Below, in pieces: positions 1 through 7,368 of a DNA stretch of 64,000 bases; position 1 is the first letter of the stretch, and the number at the start of each line of letters is the position of its first letter. Under the pieces are notes generated by a model. The model had not been told where the DNA came from. It did not search any database and saw only the letters and a program-made list of their open reading frames with translations. Source of the stretch: Pelotomaculum isophthalicicum JI. Lineage in GTDB: Bacteria; Bacillota; Desulfotomaculia; Desulfotomaculales; Pelotomaculaceae. The position numbers were made by a program, and so were the translations under genes. The stretch lies in assembly GCF_029478095.1 (NCBI RefSeq), contig NZ_JAKOAV010000003.1, positions 1 to 64,000 of the forward strand, given 5' to 3'.

Positions 1-55
1 AAAATTTTAAGCAGGGTTAAAAAATAATAACATTACTCACTTTTTAAGAATAACA

Positions 56-101
56 AAAAAGGCTTGAACTCCTTGCAAATACAGGGTTTTCAAGCCTTTT
101 T
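56..101. terminator. Bidirectional hairpin terminator
   Basis: Thirteen-base inverted arms (AAAAAGGCTTGAA and TTCAAGCCTTTTT) surround a loop of about 20 bases. The A-run on one side and T-run on the other let it act in either direction. It probably ends a transcript that begins outside the window. Confidence 0.7.
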
Positions 102-175
102 ATAGTTTGTAACTGTCAAAGATGAGATTATAATCCCCTTCGGGTAGAAATTAAATACTTTCAAGGGGTGATTCT

Positions 176-481
176 ATGTTTAAATTTAAAGATTCCACGC
201 TGGATAAAACTTTTACCGAGGGGTTTATAGCCCAACGCATTGACCATTGCCTAAAGGAAACCGTTGTTCCCCGCGCCGACCGGCAACGGCTGCTTGACTA
301 CCAAGAGGAAATACTTGACAAGGTTCGAGAAGAAATTTCTTCTTCACCGGAGCTTCAGAAATTACTTGATGAGTATGAAAAACTCAATACCGAGGAAGAT
401 AAGCTTGAACAGGAATTTGTTTACCGCCAGGGTTTTTCTGACGGCATGAAATTTGTCTTAGGAGGGCTGATCAATGAGTGA
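176..481 (+). CDS. Small helical protein, possibly DUF6809-like
   Basis: A 101-residue, charged, mostly helical protein with no signal peptide or membrane segment. The C-terminal pattern YRQGFSDGMKFVLGG recalls the [YF]xxGFxxG ending of small clostridial orphan proteins such as DUF6809, but that match is from memory and weak. The ATG follows AAGGGGTGA, a good ribosome binding site. Its stop overlaps the start of the next gene by 8 bases, so the two are co-transcribed and probably translationally coupled. The function is unknown. The setting is a mobile-looking, gene-poor zone. Confidence 0.6.
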   Translation: MFKFKDSTLDKTFTEGFIAQRIDHCLKETVVPRADRQRLLDYQEEILDKVREEISSSPELQKLLDEYEKLNTEEDKLEQEFVYRQGFSDGMKFVLGGLINE

Positions 482-983
482 ACAGCTAAAACAGTTCCAA
501 ACGATAACTCCCGTTACTCCTGTCAAGAATTACTTTCGCCATATAAGCGGCCATATTACGGTCAGTGAGCCGGAGGACCTTGGAGCGGCCCGGCAGTTTA
601 ATGAGGCTATGGCAGTGTTGCTTAAAGGGTGCAGATTCCAGGAAAAGCGGGCGCTAGTTAAAATGGTAAACGCCATGCGAGAGCTATATTTAAATAACGA
701 GTGGCGAGTTGCAGCCGATGTAATAAATGACTACTTTACGTATCGGCGAACGGTGAGGGCGTACACTCATTATTGTAAGAGACTGGCAGAAAACCAGAAG
801 ATGCGACTGGAGGAACAGAAGAAGCAACTTGAGAACGAAGTCCGGAAAATGGGCGTGGAGCCGGAGGAATTGGAAGTAAGGATTAGCGAACTGGATGCGG
901 CAATTCAGGCATACACCGCCAGGCTGGAGGGGCTTATACCGGCAGAGTTTAAAGCGGCAGAGTTAAGAGCGGCGGGGTTGTAA
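474..983 (+). CDS. Coiled-coil protein of unknown function
   Basis: A 169-residue soluble protein. Residues 1-60 are mixed. Residues about 95-155 form a strongly heptad-like Glu/Lys/Gln-rich segment (for example LEEQKKQLENEVRKM), a likely coiled coil. There is no signal peptide or recognisable enzyme motif. It starts inside the end of the preceding 101-residue gene, within its last codons, which marks a two-gene operon ended by the terminator at 1036-1073. Pairs like this occur in phage or plasmid-derived islands, but I do not recognise the family. Function unknown. Confidence 0.6.
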   Translation: MSEQLKQFQTITPVTPVKNYFRHISGHITVSEPEDLGAARQFNEAMAVLLKGCRFQEKRALVKMVNAMRELYLNNEWRVAADVINDYFTYRRTVRAYTHYCKRLAENQKMRLEEQKKQLENEVRKMGVEPEELEVRISELDAAIQAYTARLEGLIPAEFKAAELRAAGL

Positions 984-1035
984 GCTTTCAGGGCAGGAGG
1001 TTGTTATCCAAACCCCCGTTACTAAATCATATAAA

Positions 1036-1073
1036 AGGGTGTCCGTGTTGGTGGACGCCCTCTTGTTTTTTAA
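1036..1073 (+). terminator. Rho-independent terminator
   Basis: AGGGTGTCC pairs with GGACGCCCT (one G-U pair) around an 8-base loop and is followed by TCTTGTTTTTT. It closes the two-gene operon 176-983. Confidence 0.8.
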
Positions 1074-1221
1074 GTCATAGTGCGGTACAGGTTTATGAAA
1101 TCTTATTGGAATACCTTCTTCGGGAGACATGCTTACGAATATCTTTTTTGGGATGTTTAGTTTGGTTGCCATTGGTATAAATAAGTTGACTTTGGTTTTT
1201 AAAGATCGTAATATTATATTA

Positions 1222-1408
1222 GCCTTAGACGAGGCAAGCGGTTAGAGATTCCACCCACCAAGTTGACGGCCACGGCGCTATCTGTGGTCCCTTGAGGAAA
1301 ACCTGGATAACTTGGTACATTACGCAAGTAATGGCCCCATGGCGGCGGGCGGGTCGCTGAGAAGAATCTCCTAAGGCAAGCAGACAAAACAGTCTGCTTT
1401 TTCTTTTT
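1222..1408 (+). ncRNA. Structured RNA with terminator, copy A
   Basis: Folded by eye, a closing stem GCCTTAG (1222-1228)/CTAAGGC (1371-1377) encloses CCAAGTT/AACTTGG, a hairpin around the conserved loop GGCGCTATCT, and a CATTAC-GCAA-GTAATG hairpin with a GNRA tetraloop. A terminator GCAGAC/GTCTGC plus T-run follows at 1380-1408. The same elements, with base-paired substitutions, occur in copy B at 3296-3521, so the structure rather than the sequence is conserved. The size, complexity and GATTCCAC-rich 5' part remind me of the raiA-motif class, which is unconfirmed. A small gene starts 13 bases after the T-run. Confidence 0.75.
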
Positions 1409-1420
1409 GGGAGCAATGCC

Positions 1421-1729
1421 ATGGAAATTGATAAGCCGGTTGAATCATTGTTAATTTCAGCAATAACGGAGAGCAGGGAATGGAAGAGAATAGATCGCAA
1501 ATGGGTAAAAATCGAGAACGTCAAAGTAAAAGAGAGCGTTAAGAATAGATTTCCAGAGACAAATATCCGGTGGTGGAAGAAGGAATATGCCCGTTTCAGG
1601 CATAGAGACGGTTCCGTCGTTGAAGTGCACAGGTTTGTGAATACAAATAACCAGATAGAAGAATATGGCGTGAATACCTTTTCGTACGAAATTCGTACGA
1701 AGAAGTCTTCTGGAGTTCACCCTCAATAA
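1421..1729 (+). CDS. Small basic protein downstream of structured RNA, paralogue A
   Basis: A 102-residue protein, basic overall and rich in Trp, Lys and Arg. The core W(K)KEYARFRHRDGSVVEVHR followed by FVNTNNQ is shared with the protein at 3537-3869 (there WKKEYAVYRHKDGSTVEIHR). Both genes lie directly behind copies of the same structured RNA and its terminator, so the RNA and the protein travel together. The ATG follows GGGAG with normal spacing. There is no membrane segment or signal peptide. The composition would suit RNA binding, but that is inference. Family not recognised. Confidence 0.65.
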   Translation: MEIDKPVESLLISAITESREWKRIDRKWVKIENVKVKESVKNRFPETNIRWWKKEYARFRHRDGSVVEVHRFVNTNNQIEEYGVNTFSYEIRTKKSSGVHPQ

Positions 1730-1913
1730 GCCGCGGCATTAAATAAACCGGAATAATCCTCGTTGCCGCTTGATAGTTCCGAATTAAATGCTATGGACGA
1801 ATTTCGTACATCTGATATTGTAGGCCATCAAACCGACAGTTCTATAATTACATAGTTTGAGGACTATAGGTTTAATCGTCGCCCGGCGCGTGAACACCAT
1901 AGGGGGGGGGAAC

Positions 1914-3083
1914 CTGTGCACCCGGTGCACAGGCACATGAAATCTATCTGAGGACACGACAAAATGTCGCCTCCAAAATCAATTTTAAAACCTTTACGGG
2001 CAGGAGGAATGTTCTAGTTCCACTTAAACCAAAATTGAGGAATATTGCCTTAAAAATTGCCCGTTATGGGTAATTACAGGTTTATGAAACCTATCTGAGG
2101 GTAGGCCATTTTGTCCGACCCTCTACACCAGGGGCAAAATGGCCTTGACGGTGACAATAACTACGACAAAATGTCGCAGTTTCTAAAGGTAAAAAAGGAC
2201 AAAATGTCCCGATTAAAACCCTTACCGATGTTGCCGCCGCCAGGGTGAAGATGATGGAAGAAACCTGTACCGACCGTGCACAGGTTTATGAAATCCTGCT
2301 GGATGGACTTGCGTCAAAATGTCGTATGTTAAAATCAAAAGGACATTTTGTCCTTTTGAAAACCATTGCCGATATTACCATTACGGGGAATAAAGCCGGC
2401 TTGTTCAGCCGGTGAACAAACAGGCATGAAGTTAATAGACCTTTTGGTTTGAAAGGACAAAATGTCCCTTCAAAAAGAGCAGAAGATTTTACCGCCAGGC
2501 AGTAAAGTCCTCATTAAACATTTTGACGCCCGGCGTCAAAACTATGTCGCCTGGCGGCATAGTTTCGGGACTATAAATTCAATCAGTCGCCGGGCGACCG
2601 AAAACCACAGGGGAAGAATACTGTGTACCGGGTGCGCGGTTTATATTTAGAAAGTAACCTGCGCACCGGTTGCGCAGGTTTTAGGAAAAGGTGGCCGGGT
2701 AAAGAATATCGCGTGCCCGGCACGCAGTTTATAAAGCGGCAATTAAGAAAGTAGTTTCGTCCGCCGAATGGATAAAAGGTAGAGCAACATACTGGATGGC
2801 CGGAGCTGTATTCCGCTGATCCTCCCCTAATATTCCTACCGCCTAAAAATACCGTCATTTTAAATGATGGAATCCCTTTTAACGAAGTGGCAAATTGGAC
2901 AGCGCTGTCCGATTTGAAGGCTCCTGTTCAGATTTTTTCCGAATCGTTAAAAGGTATTTACAAAGGATGTGTCACCTTTTAAACACCCTAGTTTTAACCG
3001 AGACCGCCGGCAGTAAAGCCGTATCTCAATTCGTCACCCAGTGACGAAAAGATTGGAGATTTTTGTTCACGCGGTGAACAAAA
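1914..3083. repeat. Field of short, mostly different perfect palindromes
   Basis: This stretch without an intact gene holds at least a dozen perfect or near-perfect palindromes. Examples are 1914-1932 (CTGTGCAC arms), 1957-1969 and 2164-2176 (CGACAAAATGTCG), 2197-2209 and 2455-2467 (GGACAAAATGTCC), 2337-2357, 2521-2541 (TTTTGACGCC arms), 2656-2680 (AACCTGCGCA arms), 2711-2725, 2897-2910 (GGACAGCGCTGTCC), 3030-3048 and 3061-3083 (TTTTGTTCAC arms). Apart from the repeated GACAAAATGTC core the sequences differ. Several sit inside decayed reading frames of a ParB-like protein. Similar palindromes recur at 4232-4269, 4655-4670, 5600-5647, 6563-6611 and 6884-6906. Confidence 0.75.
2131..2415 (+). 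pseudogene. Decayed ParB-like helix-turn-helix gene fragment
   Basis: One frame reads NGLDGDNNYDKMSQF and on to DKMSRLK. It then shifts by one base to LKTLTDVAAARVKMMEETC and continues to AQVYEILLDGL before TGA at 2413-2415. The phrase LKTLTDVAAA recurs at 6790-6850 in a similar remnant, and a VQVYEILLEYLLRE-like piece lies near 1093. I recall LKTLTDVA-type segments preceding the helix-turn-helix part of ParB-like proteins in Peptococcaceae, so the family is from knowledge and the decay is seen. There is no good start codon. Palindromes of the GACAAAATGTC type lie within it. Confidence 0.45.
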
Positions 3084-3295
3084 TACCCTGGGACACGGCA
3101 GGCCGGAAAACTAAATCCCTTTTCTGTTGGTGCAACTTAGAATTTTTCTAACCCGCTTCAGGACCGTTTATATACCATTCTGGCAGTGTATATAGAAAAT
3201 ACAGGTTAACTATCATCAAAATGATGGTTCTTAGGGTCAAAATTTTGTTGACATGATTCATGCTACGTGCTACATTATGTTTAGCATCAAAGAAC

Positions 3296-3521
3296 GGCCT
3301 TTGTTGTGGCAAGCGGTCGGGGATTCCACTCACCAGGTTGACGACCTACGGCGCTATCTGTAGGTACTTGGCTTATAGCCTCGGGGGAAACCGAAGAACC
3401 TGGCAACGTCGAGAGACGACTCTAGGGAAGAGTAGAGTCCGCTTAGTATGGCCGAGAAAGCTGTACTCAGTAGAATCCTACAAGGGCCACGCAGACTTTA
3501 ACAGTCTGCTTTTTCTTTTTT
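3296..3521 (+). ncRNA. Structured RNA with terminator, copy B
   Basis: The closing stem is GGCCTTTGT (3296-3304)/ACAAGGGCC (3480-3488). Inside it are CCAGGTT/AACCTGG, the hairpin ACCTAC/GTAGGT around loop GGCGCTATCT, GGC-ttat-AGCC, TCGG/CCGA, CGTC-GAGA-GACG with a GNRA loop, and ACTCT/AGAGT. The terminator GCAGACT/AGTCTGC with T-run is at 3491-3521. Relative to copy A (1222-1408) several stems have changed on both strands while the loops stay the same. This is the signature of a selected RNA structure. The next gene's ribosome binding site (AAGGAG) begins right after the T-run. Confidence 0.8.
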
Positions 3522-3536
3522 AAGGAGATTTGTTTT

Positions 3537-3869
3537 GTGAGATTCGACAAGCATACCAAAGAATATATTCTTTCAGTAGTAAGGGACACAAACTCTAAAG
3601 ATTGGCATAGAAACAAAGAAGATTATCAATGGCATAATATCAATAGCCGTAATCACATAAAGGCCATTAAGGACAAGTACCCAAATACAAATATAAAGCA
3701 CTGGAAAAAAGAGTATGCTGTTTATCGTCATAAGGATGGCTCAACAGTTGAAATACATAGGTTTGTCAATACTAAAAACCAAAAAGAGGAACATGATGTT
3801 AAAATCAAACGGATTAATTTTAACAAGGAAATTGCCAGGTTAATCGCCGCTGCCAAAGAGGAACATTAA
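3537..3869 (+). CDS. Small basic protein downstream of structured RNA, paralogue B
   Basis: A 110-residue basic protein, clearly paralogous to the one at 1421-1729. Both carry the block WKKEYAxxRHKDGSxVEIHR and FVNTxNQxEE at about residues 60-90, and both follow the same RNA/terminator unit. The GTG start is 9 bases after AAGGAG. It has a helical, lysine-rich C-terminus (NKEIARLIAAAKEEH). It has no transmembrane or catalytic signature I recognise. Any expression from the RNA promoter would require read-through of the terminator, so the RNA could act as an attenuator or a partner. That is inference. Confidence 0.7.
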   Translation: MRFDKHTKEYILSVVRDTNSKDWHRNKEDYQWHNINSRNHIKAIKDKYPNTNIKHWKKEYAVYRHKDGSTVEIHRFVNTKNQKEEHDVKIKRINFNKEIARLIAAAKEEH

Positions 3870-3888
3870 AGAACCATATCTTGGGGGG

Positions 3889-4116
3889 GTGTTCTTTTTG
3901 GATCATAAACCTATTAACGACGAGGGAAAACAAGAGCTTATTAAACAAATTAAACAGCTTACAGATGAGCTTTCAGAAACACAAGCTTATAGCGAAATGC
4001 TTGCAAAGGGTCTAAAAATGATGATGTATTTAGCATTAGTAGATCCGCCAGAGTGTATTAAGGCACTTAAAGAGTTGGCGGAGCTTTTACCAGACGATCC
4101 TAGACCGGTAAATTAG
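3889..4116 (+). CDS. Small protein of unknown function
   Basis: About 75 residues, or 72 if the TTG at 3898 is used; that start is better spaced from the G-run at 3881-3887 than the GTG at 3889. The sequence is amphipathic and helical (KQELIKQIKQLTDELSET), and then LAKGLKMMMYLALV and a Pro/Asp-rich tail follow. It lies 19 bases after the small-protein gene ending at 3869 and may be co-transcribed with it. No family recognised. Confidence 0.5.
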   Translation: MFFLDHKPINDEGKQELIKQIKQLTDELSETQAYSEMLAKGLKMMMYLALVDPPECIKALKELAELLPDDPRPVN

Positions 4117-4842
4117 AAGTGTAATAGGATTTTTGTCCCTTTAACTAAAATATAAGCTTCCCCGATTTTTTCGGGGAAGTTGCAGGGGATAAAGTATGAG
4201 GGGGGGCGGTATTAGTGGACACCTTTTGACGAATCCGCAAATTGAGTATTTACCGTTTGCAATTTGCGGAATGGTGTTGATCGGTCAAAAACTGGACAAA
4301 TCCCACTCTATCCACTTGTGGAGTGAGTTCTCTTTAAAATTCAGGTGAGTAACTTTACTCAACGCAAAATCGCGCTGAGTGGGTGAGGGTATAATAACCA
4401 TACCTTTACTTAATGCTGTCCGGTTTATCGCTTGTATGACGCCCCAATTCTGGGGAGTCCTCTTCCTTAATATAAAGCGACTCCTGAATTCTAAGGAGTC
4501 AAATATTAAAGGTATCAACGTAATATTGATGCCTTTTTGTTTTTGCGGCGGTGTTCGCCTGGAGAGATGGGGGTGGCGTTGCCGGGTCCTCCCGGGGGGT
4601 AAAGATGCGGTACGGTGGCGGTTTTATTTTTCCTTGAGACGTTGGGTGATAAATTCCACAGCGCTGTGGAGTTTCTCATATCTTAATAAAGGAAACAATA
4701 TATATTACCATTGGCGAAAATTGTTCAAAGAAGGTAGTGTTTTTACATTTTTTGTGTCTTGTAATCATGTTGTTAAGGATGGTATAGTATGGTAAAGAAA
4801 CATTATGTTGTTAGAAATAAAAAGAGGGGAGGCACAAAAAAT
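4117..4842. other. Gene-poor stretch with hairpins and degenerate sequence
   Basis: No convincing gene is visible. A hairpin at 4156-4180 (GCTTCCCCGA arms) may end the preceding transcript although no T-run follows it. An inverted repeat CCGCAAATTG/CAATTTGCGG lies at 4232-4269, GACTCCT/AGGAGTC arms at 4479-4500, and a palindrome TCCACAGCGCTGTGGA at 4655-4670. The GACTCCT element recurs at about 5567-5588. A 138-codon open frame at 4379-4795 has Trp/Cys/Arg-rich composition and no ribosome binding site, and reads as chance. The promoter of the toxin-antitoxin pair must lie near its right end. Confidence 0.5.
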
Positions 4843-5028
4843 ATGGACGCTGCTGCTGTTAAGTTTTCTTCCGGGACCAGGGCGCGTAGGGGAAACGCTT
4901 TAAAGAGTCTTGCGGCGTCATTATCTTTAATGATGGATAGGGATGCCGCGAAAAAAATTAAACAGGCCGAAGAAGATATAAAAACTGGTAAAACACGTTC
5001 CTTGAGGGACATCCTCAAAGATGGCTGA
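4843..5028 (+). CDS. Type II antitoxin (RelB/Phd-like small protein)
   Basis: I choose the ATG at 4843 because GAGGGGAGG lies about 10 bases upstream; an in-frame ATG at 4789 would add 18 basic residues. This gives a 61-residue protein, with a basic N-terminal half (SSGTRARRGNALKSL) and an acidic helical tail (KQAEEDIKTGKTRSLRDIL). The tail resembles the C-terminal toxin-binding part of RelB-type antitoxins, where a TGKxxSL/DIL ending is common. It overlaps the toxin gene by 8 bases, the usual arrangement for coupled antitoxin-toxin translation. The antitoxin presumably autoregulates the operon. The exact family is uncertain. Confidence 0.75.
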   Translation: MDAAAVKFSSGTRARRGNALKSLAASLSLMMDRDAAKKIKQAEEDIKTGKTRSLRDILKDG

Positions 5029-5311
5029 TGTCCATTTAACAAGGGAACCGGAAAAATATTTAAAATCGATTCCGGAACAACTTAAAAATAAGTTCGTAAT
5101 TGAAATGCTCGCCCTGGAACATGATCCCGAGGCGGGTATTTTGTTGAGAGGTTCTTTTAAAGGATATTATAGAATAAAATTTAAGTTTCAGAAAGTTGAT
5201 TATCGAATAATTTACCGGATAGCCTGGGACGAGGATATTGTTTATGTAGTTTTACTTGGACCGAGGGAAAATATTTATCGAAGGCTTACTAGATTGTTAA
5301 GAGGTAAATGA
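5021..5311 (+). CDS. RelE/ParE-family toxin
   Basis: 96 residues, the normal size for the RelE/ParE superfamily. The sequence has the family's outline: an N-terminal strand (VHLTREPEKYLKSIP), a helix, then GSFKGYYRIKFKFQKVDYRI and IYRIAWDEDIVYVVLLGPR ending in a basic helix. The G-x-[YW]-R-[IL] and [DY]-Y-R-I/h-Y segments are diagnostic. RelE proteins cleave mRNA on the ribosome and ParE proteins poison gyrase; which one applies cannot be told here. It is coupled to the antitoxin gene upstream and followed by a terminator at 5311-5335. Confidence 0.88.
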   Translation: MADVHLTREPEKYLKSIPEQLKNKFVIEMLALEHDPEAGILLRGSFKGYYRIKFKFQKVDYRIIYRIAWDEDIVYVVLLGPRENIYRRLTRLLRGK

Positions 5312-5335
5312 ATCGCTAAAAGGCGATTTTTTTTT
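5311..5335 (+). terminator. Terminator of toxin-antitoxin operon
   Basis: AATCGC pairs with GCGATT around a 6-base loop and runs into nine T residues. It starts at the last base of the toxin stop codon. Confidence 0.8.
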
Positions 5336-5979
5336 GTGAAATAATGTGGTAAACTGGTATCCCGGTATCCCGGAAACATCCCCTCTTTTTTGTATGGATA
5401 ATTTTCCCCGTTGATCTCCCCGTGGGGGGTAGGGGTGAGCCGGGAACGTGGTGGCCGGGTGAGGATGCCGCAAGTTATCCGGGTAGGTATGGCAGAAGAA
5501 CAAAAGCTGCTTCTTTAGTAAGCCGGCAAGTGGATACAGTATATATTTGTCAATGAAGAATTTAGACTCCTGAATTTTAAGGAGTCGGATCACTTTGCCT
5601 TATCCCTGCATAAATATGCATTAGGCTGCATAATTATGCAGGGATAAAAGCACCTGCCTTTCAGGTTAATATGCCGCGCTGCCTGCGCTTAGGGGGCATA
5701 TCTTTGTTAGTATAAATATGCAGGTGGTTGCATAAATATACAGGAGTTTTTCTGCAAATGCCTTCAGATGCGCAGAAATGGCCTAAATCGCGGAGATAAT
5801 TTATTTTGAAGGGTTTTATGCTTGGTGCGGAATTTAAAGAGCTTTTAGGGGCAATTGTGAAGGCTAGTTGGAGAGAGGCGGTTGGCGAGAGGCGGTTTAA
5901 AGCGGTTAATGGTTAAGCGGCAGGCAGCGAAGGGAATTTCAAGGTGGTGAATCGCCCAGCGCCGGACTATTTGAATTGG
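5336..5979. other. Gene-poor stretch with palindromes
   Basis: No intact gene. It contains a repeat of the GACTCCT...AGGAGTC hairpin at about 5567-5588. A striking 14-base perfect inverted repeat lies at 5600-5613/5634-5647 (TTATCCCTGCATAA and its complement), with two smaller palindromes inside. A short open frame at about 5818-5910 (MLGAEFKELLGAIVKAS) with a reasonable start may be a decayed gene end. This is the same degenerate, palindrome-rich texture as 1900-3100. Confidence 0.45.
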
Positions 5980-6303
5980 TCAGCGCTGGCGAATTTGAAA
6001 ATTCCCCGGCAGCCTGCGTAAAGTTTTGATTCGACCGATACGTAATTTCCGTAGCGGTTCTTGTGCCTCCCATGCCCGATCCGTATTCAAGGATTTAGCA
6101 TGAAGCCAGGCACCCTTTTCGGTCCAGAGGTAAATTACTGGAGCATATTTGAGGTTCCCCGAAAAAATCGGGTAAGCTTCCTTGAACTGTTTTAGTTCTT
6201 CACCTTCAAGGATGAAATAATGTTTACATAATGCATAGCGATCTTTGTTGTTTGTAAAGTTGTCGTTGATATGTTTTGTATCGGTTCCATAAAATTCCGC
6301 CAA
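5980..6303 (-). pseudogene. ORF6N-domain (phage antirepressor-type) remnant
   Basis: The translated frame begins QLAEFYGTDTKHINDNFTNN and continues HYFILEGEELKQFK and LYLWTEKGAWLHAKSLNTDR. These are the hallmark blocks of the ORF6N DNA-binding domain found in phage and prophage regulators. Upstream of LAEFY the frame is closed by TGA, so the usual N-terminus is missing. It has only a TTG as a possible start. After DRAWEAQEPL the sequence stops resembling the family. I read it as a truncated prophage gene. It supports a mobile origin for this zone. Confidence 0.7.
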
Positions 6304-6711
6304 CTGCGAATGTCATTTGGTGTTTACCTCAGAGTAAAACTTTCAAATTTATATAGAGCGTCGGGAGAGGCTCTCTTGGCCGCAGGGGTAGTACCCCGTT
6401 TGTTTTTTTACCGTGGGGGGGTATATGTGAGGCTAAAATCCTGCCACAACTAGCCCAGGCTGCACAGGATGCCGCTGGACGGGGTTAAAAATAATTCCGA
6501 AGGTATTTACCTTGCCGCGAAATTAGAAGGGGCTTAAAAGGCAAATGTGGGCTATTATCAAATCACCATTTTGGTGAAAAAGCAAACTTGGGCTATTCAC
6601 CATTTTGGTGAAAAGGCAAACGTGAAGGGGACTACCCTCAGAAATTCTTAGGGTTTGGAACATAAAGGATGTAGGCAATAATTTTGACCGACAAAATGGC
6701 GAGCAAAAACA
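6304..6711. other. Degenerate stretch with duplicated palindrome
   Basis: No intact gene. At 6563-6577 and 6597-6611 the palindrome TCACCATTTTGGTGA occurs twice inside a near-tandem duplication of about 40 bases that includes GGGCTATT before and AAAGCAAAC or AAGGCAAAC after. A further GACAAAATGGCG-type variant of the palindrome core seen at 1.9-2.5 kb lies near 6685. Confidence 0.55.
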
Positions 6712-7050
6712 ATGAAGGCAGCGCGGCGGGCGAAGTTCCTTAAAGAGTATTGGGATGTTCGGCAAAAGAGTCACAATCTAAAAGGACAAAATGTCCCTTT
6801 AGAATTAAAAACCCTTACCGATGTTGCCGCCGCTATAGGTGAAGATGGGACACTGATACCTGGAACCTTTTTGTTTTGCGGCACTGATACGCAAATTGCG
6901 TATCAGTCGGATGGTAATAGTAAGGGGCTGATAACAAGGCAGCCTTTTTGTTTTGCGGCACTGCGCGGGTGGACTCTTCAGCGATTGAGCGAGGCTCCCC
7001 CCCCGGCGGGGTGCGGCGCAAGGCCGGGGGGGGTGAAAATGAACCCTTGA
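6712..7050 (+). pseudogene. Decayed ParB-like module
   Basis: The first 45 codons read RAKFLKEYWDVRQKSHN, GQNVPLELKTLTDVAAAIGE and then lose all resemblance. They carry the same LKTLTDVAAA block and the same GGACAAAATGTCC palindrome as the remnant at 2131-2415. After about 6850 the frame runs through a 23-base perfect palindrome (6884-6906), two copies of the phrase TTTTTGTTTTGCGGCACTG, and low-complexity C/G runs. The frame is open but does not look like a working protein. A repeat of GAACCCTTGAA follows at 7038-7140. Confidence 0.4.
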
Positions 7051-7368
7051 ATGAAGCCTTCCTGAACCCTTATGAACCCTTGAAGTTTAAGGGTTCAGCC
7101 TTCAAAGCCAGTAACGGCGCGGAAAATGAACCCTTGAACCCTGTGAAGCCTATTTCCGGAGGTGTGTCTGCGCGAATATATTTTTAAAAGTTAAGGTGCT
7201 TATTAAGGTAGATAATACAGGGGATGAGGGACAAGTTTTCGGTAACAAAATAGTAACGTCCACTGTTTATTACTGAGTTATTTTGTGTCTATTATTTACA
7301 TGCACTTAGTTAAAAGTCCTTATTTTTAGCTGATTTTATAGACTGGATGATACTGGATAGACACAAAA
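7051..7368. other. Non-coding stretch
   Basis: Contains several copies of AACCCTTGAA-like words (7038-7140), including one inverted AACCCTT/AAGGGTT pair, then AT-rich sequence with no gene visible. It ends at the tRNA-like fragment. Confidence 0.4.

Noticed and set aside
2462-2650. A 62-codon open frame starting at a GACAAAATGTC palindrome
   Set aside because: Its bases are a run of palindromes (2521-2598) and the product resembles no protein. Treated as part of the decayed field.
1914-3083. CRISPR-like array
   Set aside because: The palindromes differ from one another and have no regular spacing or spacers, and no cas genes are present.
4379-4795. A 138-codon open frame
   Set aside because: No ribosome binding site, Trp/Cys/Arg-rich odd composition and several palindromes inside. 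It reads as chance in degenerate DNA.
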